Of a stretch of 64,000 bases of DNA, positions 31,534-39,072 are shown piece by piece. Position numbers and translations under genes: made by a program. The stretch lies in assembly GCF_049673105.1 (NCBI RefSeq), contig NZ_JBATXG010000003.1:1-64000 (forward strand). The letters are read 5' to 3'. Source of the DNA: Castellaniella sp049673105. GTDB lineage: Bacteria; Pseudomonadota; Gammaproteobacteria; Burkholderiales; Burkholderiaceae_B. A model generated the notes under the pieces. The model was not told the origin of the DNA and did not search any database. It worked only from the letters and a program-made list of their open reading frames with translations. Within the stretch, counting starts at the first letter, position 1; each line of letters starts with the position of its first letter.

Positions 31534-34366
31534 GGCTGCGCTGTTCGCCATCGCCAAACAGGTTGTCTGCACAGCGCCCGCACAGTTCCGGGTGTTGCGC
31601 ATCGCGGCCCACGTCGGCGCGATGGTGCCAGCAGCGCCCGCACTTGTCATGGGTCGACGCCTGCACCTGGATCGCCAGGGCGCCGTTGTCTGCGTGCACG
31701 TCGGCGCGGGACACCAGCATGACAAAGCGCAGATCGTCGCCCAGACTGTGCAGCAGGGCCAGATCGTCGCCGCTGGCGAGGTAGTCGATTTCCGCTGCCA
31801 GCGAGGAACCGATTTCCCCCCGTGCGCGCACGGCTTCGATTTCACGCATGGTGTCGGCGCGGATCTCGCGCAGACGGGACCAGCGGGCAGCCAGTTGTTC
31901 AGCGTCGGCGGTCACCGGTACGGCATGGAACAGTTCGGTGAAGATGGTGGGCGATGCGGGATTGCCGCCCAGATCGGCCCAGGCTTCTTCCACCGTGAAC
32001 GACAGGATCGGCGCCAACAGTTTGAGCAGCGCATGCGTGATGTGGTGCAGGGCCGTTTGGGCAGCGCGGCGGGCCGCGCTGTCCTTGCCGGTGGTGTACA
32101 GGCGGTCCTTCAGAATATCCAGGTAGAAGGCACCCAGGTCTTCAGAGCAGAAGATCTGCAGGCGGGCGACCGCCGTGTGGAATTCGTAGCGCTCGTAGGC
32201 GGACAGGACTTCCGCCTGCATGGCGGCGGTCATCTGCAGGGCGTAGCGGTCGATTTCCAGCAGATCATCGGGCGCCAGCAGATCGGTGGACGGATTGAAG
32301 TCCGCCAGATTGCCCAACAGGAACTTCAGGGTGTTGCGGATACGGCGATAGGATTCGACGACCCGGTCCAGGATCTGCTTGGAGATCGACAGCTCGCCGG
32401 AATAATCGGTGGATGCGGTCCACAGACGCAGGATTTCCGCCCCCAGGGAATTGGCGATTTCCTGCGGGTAGACCACGTTGCCCACGGATTTGCTCATTTT
32501 CTTGCCCTGGCCATCGACCACGAAACCGTGGGTCAGCAGGGCTTTGTAGGGCGGACGCCCGTACAGCATGCAGCCGGTCAGCAAAGATGAGTGGAACCAG
32601 CCCCGGTGCTGGTCGGAACCTTCCAGGTAGAGATCCGCCGGCCAGGCCAGTTGCTGGGCGTGGGATCCTTTCAGGCTGTGATCCTGACCGCCCAGCACCG
32701 TGGCGTGAGTGGTGCCGGAATCGAACCAGACGTCCAGCGTGTCGCGGTTCTTTTCGTATTGATCGGCCTCGTCGCCCAGCAAATCGCGCGAGTCCAGGGT
32801 CTGCCAGGCCTCGATGCCGTCGCGTTCGACGCGCTCGGCCACCTGGTCCAGCAGTTCCGGCGTGCGCGGGTGCAGGGCGCCGGTTTCCTTGTGCACGAAA
32901 AAGGCCATGGGCACGCCCCATTGGCGCTGGCGCGAAAGCGTCCAGTCAGGGCGGTTGGCGATCATGGCATGCAAGCGGGCGCGACCCCAGGCCGGGTAGA
33001 AGGCGGTGTCGTCCACGCCTTGCAGAGCCATTTCACGTAGGGTCGGGCCGCTGGCGGGTTGCACGTCCATGCCGGCGAACCACTGGCTGGTGGCGCGGTA
33101 GATGATGGGGGTTTTATGGCGCCAGCAGTGCATATAGCTGTGCGCGTGCGATTCGGTGTGCAGCAGGCTGCCGGCCTGGTCCAGGGCGTCGACGATCTTC
33201 GGGTTGGCTTTCCAGATCAGTTCGCCGCCAAAGAGCGGCAGGCTGTCGGCGTAGTGGCCGTTGCCCATGACGGGATTGATCATGTCCGCGTCGCTCAGGC
33301 CGTGCGCTTTGCAGGAAATGAAGTCTTCCACCCCATAGGCGGGGGCGGAGTGCACGACGCCGGTGCCGGAATCCAGGGTGACGTAGTCGCCCAGGTAAAC
33401 GGGTGCCAGGCGGCGATAACCGGCGTCTACCTCGTAGAGCGGATGGCGGAACGTCAATCCGGCCAGGGCCTGGCCGTAGGCGCGGGCGAAGATCTCGCCT
33501 TGCAGGCCCCAGCGTTGCAGGCAGGATTCGGCCAGTTCGCTGGCGACCAGCAGCAGCGGTCCGGTGGCGCGGGGCGCGGAGAGGCGCACCAGCGCGTATT
33601 CGTGATCCGGGTGGATGTTGAGCGCCTGGTTGGCGGGGATGGTCCAGGGCGTGGTCGTCCAGATGACGATGGCGCCGGCGTCGACTTGGCCGTCCAGGCC
33701 AAAGGCGCGGGCGACCGCCGCCCGGTCGTCGAATGCGAAGGCCACATCGACGGACGGATCTTTGCGGTCAGCGTATTCGACCTCGGCCTCGGCCAGGGCC
33801 GACCCGCAGTCAAAACACCAGTTCACAGGCTTCAGCCCGCGAAAGACGAAGCCTTTTTCCATGATGCGGGCGAGCGCCCGCAGCTCGTCGGCTTCGTTGC
33901 CCGGATTCATGGTCAGGTAGGGATTGTCCCATTCGCCCAGCACGCCCAGGCGCTTGAAGTCAGTGCGCTGACGCTCGATCTGTTCGGCGGCATAGGCGCG
34001 AGCCTTGGACTGGACCTCGGCCACCGGCAGATGCTTGCCGTATTTCTTTTCGATCTGGATTTCGATCGGCATGCCGTGGCAGTCCCAGCCGGGCACGTAT
34101 TGCGCGTCAAAACCCGCCATGTCGCGGCTTTTGACGATGATGTCTTTAAGGATCTTGTTGACCGCGTGGCCGATATGGATGTCGCCGTTGGCGTACGGCG
34201 GGCCATCGTGCAGAATGAATTTCGGCCGCCCCTGAGCGGCCTCCCGGATCACTGCGTAAATCTTTTTTTCTTCCCAGTCGGTGATCCAGCCCGGCTCGCG
34301 TTTGGCCAGGTTGCCCCGCATGGGGAAGGGAGATTCGGGCAGATTCAGGGTGTCTCTATAGTCCAT
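31526..34366 (-). CDS. ileS: Isoleucine--tRNA ligase
   Basis: Charges tRNA-Ile. 946 residues, the bacterial (type 1) length. HIGH is at residues 64-67, followed later by the CP1 editing domain, KMSKS near residue 620 and a C-terminal zinc-binding set CGRCWHHR ... CGRC. The start overlaps the ribF stop by 11 bases, so ribF-ileS-lspA is translationally linked. Opens MDYRDTLNLPESPFPMRGNL, which agrees with the family. Confidence 0.98.
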   Translation of the reverse strand: MDYRDTLNLPESPFPMRGNLAKREPGWITDWEEKKIYAVIREAAQGRPKFILHDGPPYANGDIHIGHAVNKILKDIIVKSRDMAGFDAQYVPGWDCHGMPIEIQIEKKYGKHLPVAEVQSKARAYAAEQIERQRTDFKRLGVLGEWDNPYLTMNPGNEADELRALARIMEKGFVFRGLKPVNWCFDCGSALAEAEVEYADRKDPSVDVAFAFDDRAAVARAFGLDGQVDAGAIVIWTTTPWTIPANQALNIHPDHEYALVRLSAPRATGPLLLVASELAESCLQRWGLQGEIFARAYGQALAGLTFRHPLYEVDAGYRRLAPVYLGDYVTLDSGTGVVHSAPAYGVEDFISCKAHGLSDADMINPVMGNGHYADSLPLFGGELIWKANPKIVDALDQAGSLLHTESHAHSYMHCWRHKTPIIYRATSQWFAGMDVQPASGPTLREMALQGVDDTAFYPAWGRARLHAMIANRPDWTLSRQRQWGVPMAFFVHKETGALHPRTPELLDQVAERVERDGIEAWQTLDSRDLLGDEADQYEKNRDTLDVWFDSGTTHATVLGGQDHSLKGSHAQQLAWPADLYLEGSDQHRGWFHSSLLTGCMLYGRPPYKALLTHGFVVDGQGKKMSKSVGNVVYPQEIANSLGAEILRLWTASTDYSGELSISKQILDRVVESYRRIRNTLKFLLGNLADFNPSTDLLAPDDLLEIDRYALQMTAAMQAEVLSAYERYEFHTAVARLQIFCSEDLGAFYLDILKDRLYTTGKDSAARRAAQTALHHITHALLKLLAPILSFTVEEAWADLGGNPASPTIFTELFHAVPVTADAEQLAARWSRLREIRADTMREIEAVRARGEIGSSLAAEIDYLASGDDLALLHSLGDDLRFVMLVSRADVHADNGALAIQVQASTHDKCGRCWHHRADVGRDAQHPELCGRCADNLFGDGEQRSHA

Positions 34367-35321
34367 GGGAGGCGAAATAGTCGCGAGCGCCTTGCACGTC
34401 CTGGCGGATGGCGGCGATCAGGGTGGTTAAGTCGGGAAAGGATTCCTCGTCGCGCAGAAACTCGAGAAATTCAACGCATACCAGTTTACCGTAGGCGTTT
34501 ACCTGCCGATCGAGGATATGTGTTTCCAGCAGCAGGGGGCCGTCGCGGGTCACGGTGGGCCGCACCCCCAGGCTGGCGACCCCCGGCAGCGGCGTGTCTT
34601 GCAGGCCATGCACCCGCACGATGTAGATGCCCGACCGCGCAGCGCAGGGGGCCGGGACACGCAGATTCAGTGTCGGGAAACCCAGGTCGCGACCCAGTTT
34701 CTGGCCGTGGATGACGTGGCCGCTGATGCGAAAGGGGCCGCCCAGCAGCTGGCTGCTGTGTGTCAGATTGCCCACCGCCAGCGCGGTGCGCAGGGCGGAA
34801 CTGGAAATGCGCTGCCCGTGGTTGTCATTGATGTCGGCGATGGTCTCGACCGTGAAGCCATGTTCCTGGCCCATGCGCCGCAGCAGGTCGATGTCGCCGC
34901 TGCGCTTGTGGCCGTAGCGAAAGTCCTCGCCCACCAGCAGCCAGCGGGTGTTCAGGCCTTGCACCAGCAGCTGGCGGATGAAGTCTTCGGCGCCCATGTC
35001 GGCCAGATGCCGGTTGAAGCGCTGAATGACGATCTGGCGCATCCCGTGGGCCGCCAGCAGGGCGACTTTGTCACGCAGGCTGCTGATCTGGGTGGGGATG
35101 AGTTCCAGACGCCCCCCTTGGCGAGCGAAAAAGGCGCGCGGGTGGGGGGAAAACGTCATGACCGTGGGTTCCAGACCCAGCGCCTGCGCCTGGCTGCGCA
35201 CCTGGGCCAGAATGGCCTGATGCCCCCGGTGCACCCCGTCGAAATTGCCGATGGTCAGGGCGCTGGGGGCGGCGGTGTCGCGCCGGGGCAGCGCGCGGTA
35301 GAGGCGGGGAACGGGTTTCAC
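34356..35321 (-). CDS. ribF: Bifunctional riboflavin kinase / FAD synthetase
   Basis: Makes FMN and FAD. 321 residues: the N-terminal nucleotidyltransferase with LTIGNFDGVHRGH, TFSPHPRAFF, GEDFRYGHKRSGD and ISSSALR; the C-terminal kinase with GFPTLNLRVP and GIYIVRVHG. I choose a GTG start at 35321 (KPVPRLYRALP), since the frame upstream of it runs into the palindromic repeat at 35348-35510 and does not resemble the family. No strong ribosome site is visible. First gene of the ribF-ileS-lspA-coaBC-dut group, divergent from purN. Confidence 0.94.
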   Translation of the reverse strand: MKPVPRLYRALPRRDTAAPSALTIGNFDGVHRGHQAILAQVRSQAQALGLEPTVMTFSPHPRAFFARQGGRLELIPTQISSLRDKVALLAAHGMRQIVIQRFNRHLADMGAEDFIRQLLVQGLNTRWLLVGEDFRYGHKRSGDIDLLRRMGQEHGFTVETIADINDNHGQRISSSALRTALAVGNLTHSSQLLGGPFRISGHVIHGQKLGRDLGFPTLNLRVPAPCAARSGIYIVRVHGLQDTPLPGVASLGVRPTVTRDGPLLLETHILDRQVNAYGKLVCVEFLEFLRDEESFPDLTTLIAAIRQDVQGARDYFASHGL

Positions 35322-35347
35322 GTCGGAGAGTTTACAATTTCGGGTTT

Positions 35348-35510
35348 GGGATCCTCTGAATAAGTCGAGCGGAAAGCAGGCGCTGCGGATAGTAACCGGA
35401 TGCAAGGCGTAAACCGCAGCGATAGCCGTAGCTATCGCGAGGATTTGCAACGCCGCAGACGGTTACTATCCGCAGATGCATGCGACGCGGTGACTTGTTC
35501 AGAGGATCCC
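35348..35510. repeat. 163-bp palindromic MITE-like element
   Basis: Outer arms GGGATCCTCTGAA (35348-35360) and TTCAGAGGATCCC (35498-35510) are perfect inverted repeats; pairing continues through AAGTC/GACTT after one mismatch. A second nested pair, CTGCGGATAGTAACCG (35383-35398) and CGGTTACTATCCGCAG (35460-35475), is also perfect. The centre GCGATAGC-CGTA-GCTATCGC (35419-35438) is a third. The whole could fold as one long cruciform. It carries no gene. The structure suggests a non-autonomous mobile element (MITE); the parent IS is not in the window. Confidence 0.8.
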
Positions 35511-35542
35511 TATCCCTTGATTTTATGTCGGAGAGCACAGGC

Positions 35543-36211
35543 ATGGAGCATACCCCCGAACGACCGTTGCGGGTGGCGATCCTGATTTCGGGCCGGGGTT
35601 CGAATATGCAGGCGCTGGTGGACGCCGTGATGGCGGACCACCTGCCGGTGCGGGTCTGCACCGTGCTGGCGAACCGGGCCGATGCGGCGGGGCTGGATTG
35701 GGCGCGCGCGAAGGGGCTGCAGGCGGAATGTCTGTCGCATCGGGATTTCGATAGCCGCGATGCTTTCGATGCGGCCTTGCGGGCGCGCCTGGATGCGCTG
35801 GCGCCGGATGTCATTTTGCTGGCTGGTTTCATGCGGGTGCTGGGCCATGATTTCGTGCGCCATTTCAATGGCCGCATCATCAACATCCACCCCTCTCTGT
35901 TACCAGCGTTTCCAGGCCTGCATACGCACCAGCAGGCGCTGGCGCAGGGGGTGCAGTGGCACGGCTGCACCGTGCATTTCGTGACGCCCGTGCTGGATCA
36001 TGGACCCATCATCGCCCAGGGCGCCATTCCGGTGTTGGCGTCGGATACGCCGGACAGCCTGGCCGCCCGGCTGCTGCCGGTCGAACACCAGGTGTATGTG
36101 CAGGTGCTACGCTGGTTGGCCGAAGGCCGGGTAACGCTGAAAGACGACGGTCGGGTTCAGGTGGCCGGTGTCGATCATCGAGCCTGGGCGGGCGACACAC
36201 TTTTTGAATGA
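35543..36211 (+). CDS. purN: Phosphoribosylglycinamide formyltransferase
   Basis: Transfers a formyl group from 10-formyl-THF to GAR in purine synthesis. 222 residues with VAILISGRGSNMQALVDA (phosphate loop), the catalytic Asn-His-Asp set in INIHPSLLPAFPGLHTHQQAL, HGCTVHFVTPVLDHGPIIAQ, and DTPDSLAARLLPVEHQVY. GGAG stands nine bases before the ATG at 35543. An in-frame ATG at 35525 adds six residues and remains possible. Followed by rsmB after 10 bases. Confidence 0.96.
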   Translation: MEHTPERPLRVAILISGRGSNMQALVDAVMADHLPVRVCTVLANRADAAGLDWARAKGLQAECLSHRDFDSRDAFDAALRARLDALAPDVILLAGFMRVLGHDFVRHFNGRIINIHPSLLPAFPGLHTHQQALAQGVQWHGCTVHFVTPVLDHGPIIAQGAIPVLASDTPDSLAARLLPVEHQVYVQVLRWLAEGRVTLKDDGRVQVAGVDHRAWAGDTLFE

Positions 36212-36221
36212 CAGGATAGCC

Positions 36222-37760
36222 ATGAGCACGAATGAATCGCGGGATCGCTCCCGCAAACGCCCTGCGGATGGCCGCACGCGACGCAGCGACGAGCGGCGAC
36301 CGCAGCAGGATGCGGCCGACCGTGGGCGCGGCGCCAGGCGCCTGGCTACGGATCGCGCAGTGCGCCCGTCTGCAGGCCGCCCAGGATCGGATCAGGCGTC
36401 GGCGCGGCCCTACATCATGGCCGCTGCCCGCATCGAACAGGTCCGCCAGGTGTTGGGCGAGGCCCTGCAATGGCAGTATCCTGCCGATGCCGTGTTGTCG
36501 CACTGGTTCCGGGGGCGTAAGCAGGTCGGTCAGCGGGACCGGGGAGAAATCGCCGAGGCCGTCTTCGACGTGTTGCGCCACTTGCGCCGCTATCGGCAGT
36601 TCGCCGAAAGCGGGCAGGGGTCCGCGACCCGCCGCCTGGCCGTGCTGGGCCTGGCTTCGGTCTGGCCGCGCAGCACCTTGGATACGGGGCTGGACGAACA
36701 CGAACGCGCCTGGCTGGATTATGTGCAGGCTTTTCCAGTGGACAGCCTGCCCGCGGGGGTGCGTTACAGCGTGCCGGAATGGCTTGAAGCCCGCCTGAGC
36801 AGCCTGACCGATGCGGAATCGCTGCTGCAGGCCTTGAATCAGACGGCGCCGCTGGACCTGCGCGCCAATCCCATGAAGACCGATCGCGACGCCGTGCTGG
36901 CCGCTTGGTCGCAGGGGCCGGAGGCCCGCTGGGCGGCTAAACCCACCCCGTATTCTCCCTGGGGCATCCGCATCCAGGGGCGTCCGCCGGTGAACCGCTG
37001 GACGTCGTTCGAGCGCGGCGAGATCGAAGTCCAGGACGAAGGCAGCCAATTGCTGGCGGCGCTGGTCGCGCCCAAACGCGGCGAAATGGTCATTGACTAC
37101 TGCGCCGGGGCAGGCGGCAAGACGTTGCTGCTGGGGGCGCTGATGCGCTCCACCGGGCGCCTGTATGCCTTTGATGTGTCGGCTGCCCGGCTGGCGCGGG
37201 CTAAACCCCGTTTTGCCCGCAGCGGTTTGTCCAACATCGTGCCGGTGGCGATCGCCGAGCGCCATGATCAACGCGTCAAGCGTCTGCGCGGCAAGGCTCA
37301 CCGAGTCTTGGTGGATGCGCCCTGCAGCGGTCTGGGTACCTTGCGGCGCAATCCCGATCTGAAATGGCGCCAGCATCCGGAATCCCTGGAGCAGCTGTGC
37401 GCCACGCAGGCGGCCATTCTGCGGGATGCGGCGGCGTGCGTACGCCCCGGCGGGCGGCTGGTCTATGCCAGCTGCAGCCTGTTGCCGGAAGAAAACGAAC
37501 ACCAGGTGCAGGCGTTCCTCGCGGAATACCCCGAATTCACCCTGCTGGATGCGGGGGCCGTCCTGGCGGATCGGGGTATCGTGCTGACATTCGATGGGCC
37601 GATGTTGCACCTGCGTCCGGACGTGCACGGCACGGACGGGTTCTTTGCCGCCGTGATGCAGCGCAACCCGGCCAAAGACCCGCAAGCTGATGCGCCGGCC
37701 CCGGACAGCGAGGTGGAAACGGAAGCAGCGCCGCAGGAAGACACACCGGACCCGGCCTGA
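36222..37760 (+). CDS. RsmB/NOP2-family RNA cytosine-5 methyltransferase
   Basis: SAM-dependent m5C methyltransferase, 512 residues. An unusual N-terminal tail of about 65 residues is rich in Arg/Asp and low complexity (RDRSRKRPADGRTRRSDERR). It is followed by a reduced NusB-like helical region (RIEQVRQVLGEALQW to RHLRRYRQF). The methyltransferase has VIDYCAGAGGKTLLLGALM, VDAPCSGLGTLRRNPDLKW and the nucleophile region YASCSLLPEENEHQV. The C-terminal 35 residues are acidic. It is probably not the exact E. coli RsmB orthologue; target rRNA or tRNA site is unknown. Start at 36222 has AGGATAGCC in front. Confidence 0.9.
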   Translation: MSTNESRDRSRKRPADGRTRRSDERRPQQDAADRGRGARRLATDRAVRPSAGRPGSDQASARPYIMAAARIEQVRQVLGEALQWQYPADAVLSHWFRGRKQVGQRDRGEIAEAVFDVLRHLRRYRQFAESGQGSATRRLAVLGLASVWPRSTLDTGLDEHERAWLDYVQAFPVDSLPAGVRYSVPEWLEARLSSLTDAESLLQALNQTAPLDLRANPMKTDRDAVLAAWSQGPEARWAAKPTPYSPWGIRIQGRPPVNRWTSFERGEIEVQDEGSQLLAALVAPKRGEMVIDYCAGAGGKTLLLGALMRSTGRLYAFDVSAARLARAKPRFARSGLSNIVPVAIAERHDQRVKRLRGKAHRVLVDAPCSGLGTLRRNPDLKWRQHPESLEQLCATQAAILRDAAACVRPGGRLVYASCSLLPEENEHQVQAFLAEYPEFTLLDAGAVLADRGIVLTFDGPMLHLRPDVHGTDGFFAAVMQRNPAKDPQADAPAPDSEVETEAAPQEDTPDPA

Positions 37761-37863
37761 TTCACCCGGTCGCGCTGGCCGCGCCTTTTTGGGCGCGGTC
37801 TCTTGCTTTCCGTCGCGGGGCGCGTGGTCTACACTGAAGGCCTTCCCCCCTTGCTCGCACATC

Positions 37864-39072
37864 ATGAACACCTGGCTATCCTTTCTGCAGGGCGGCGTCC
37901 TGCAACTGGGCCCCTGGGCCTTGCTGGCGGTCACTCTGATCCTGACCCACATCACCATCGTGGCCGTCACCCTGTACCTGCACCGCAGCCAGGCGCATCG
38001 GGGGGTGGATCTGCATCCGGTCGTGGCGCATTTTTTCCGCCTCTGGCTGTGGCTGACGACCGGTATGGTCACCCGCGAATGGGTGGCCATCCATCGTAAA
38101 CATCACGCCAAATGCGAACGGGAAGGCGATCCCCATTCGCCCGCCGTCTTTGGCCTGGCCCAGGTGTTTTTCCGTGGCGCGGAACTGTACCGCGACGAGG
38201 CGAGCAATCCCGACACCCTGAAGCGCTACGGCCACGGGACACCGGACGACTGGATGGAACGGCACGTCTACGGACGGCACAATCTGCTGGGCATCGTCCT
38301 GATGCTGGGGATCGATCTGGCCTTGTTCGGCGTGATCGGCCTGACCATCTGGGCCGTGCAGATGGCCTGGATTCCGTTCTGGGCCGCCGGCGTAGTCAAC
38401 GGCCTGGGCCATGCCTGGGGCTATCGCAATTTCGCCTGCCCAGACGACAGCACCAATGTGTCGCCCTGGGGCATCCTGATCGGCGGGGAAGAACTGCATA
38501 ACAATCATCACGCCTACGGTACCTCGGCGAAATTTTCGTCCAAATGGTACGAAATCGACCTGGGTTGGGGGTATATCCGGGTGCTGCAGGCGCTGGGGCT
38601 GGCTCAGGTGCGCCGTGTGGCGCCGCGTCTGCAGTGGCAGTCCGATGGGCCGGTGGCCATCGAATCGCTTAGCCAGGATCAGCTGCAGGGCATCATCGCC
38701 CATCGCTACGACGTCCTGGCCCGGTATTCCAGCATGGTCAAGGCCGCTGTGGCGCATGAACTCAAGGCCCTGAAATTGCGGCGCTGTCTGGCCGAACGCC
38801 GGTTGCTGCGGCGTTGCCGCAAGTGGCTGGTGCGCGATCCGCAGGCGCTGGCGCCCGTCGAACAGGCGCAGGTGGCTCATGTCCTGTCGATGGCGCCGGC
38901 CCTGTCTACTTTGCTGCAGATGCGTCGCGAACTGACGGCGCTGTGGGAATCTTCCAGCGCCAGCAGCGATCAGCTGCTGGCCGATTTGCGGGCCTGGTGC
39001 CAGCGGGCGCAAGCCAGCGGCATCGATGGTCTGGAACAATTCGCGTATCGACTACGCTCTTATGCTGCATGA
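37864..39072 (+). CDS. Acyl-CoA/fatty acid desaturase
   Basis: Membrane di-iron desaturase, 402 residues. Histidine boxes HRSQAHR, HRKHH and HNNHH are intact, with four or so membrane helices in the first 230 residues. It probably inserts a delta-9 double bond into acyl chains using an electron donor not encoded nearby. After the last box there is an extra C-terminal region of about 150 residues, helical and rich in Arg/Leu (LKALKLRRCLAERRLLRRCR). Starting at 37864 (MNTWLSFLQGG) avoids overlap with rsmB. The stop overlaps the uvrD ATG (ATGA). Confidence 0.88.
   Translation: MNTWLSFLQGGVLQLGPWALLAVTLILTHITIVAVTLYLHRSQAHRGVDLHPVVAHFFRLWLWLTTGMVTREWVAIHRKHHAKCEREGDPHSPAVFGLAQVFFRGAELYRDEASNPDTLKRYGHGTPDDWMERHVYGRHNLLGIVLMLGIDLALFGVIGLTIWAVQMAWIPFWAAGVVNGLGHAWGYRNFACPDDSTNVSPWGILIGGEELHNNHHAYGTSAKFSSKWYEIDLGWGYIRVLQALGLAQVRRVAPRLQWQSDGPVAIESLSQDQLQGIIAHRYDVLARYSSMVKAAVAHELKALKLRRCLAERRLLRRCRKWLVRDPQALAPVEQAQVAHVLSMAPALSTLLQMRRELTALWESSSASSDQLLADLRAWCQRAQASGIDGLEQFAYRLRSYAA

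Noticed and set aside
35401..35542. Extra N-terminal coding for PurN or RibF inside the palindromic element
   Set aside because: The residues are encoded by the inverted repeat, do not match either family, and good starts exist at 35543 and 35321.
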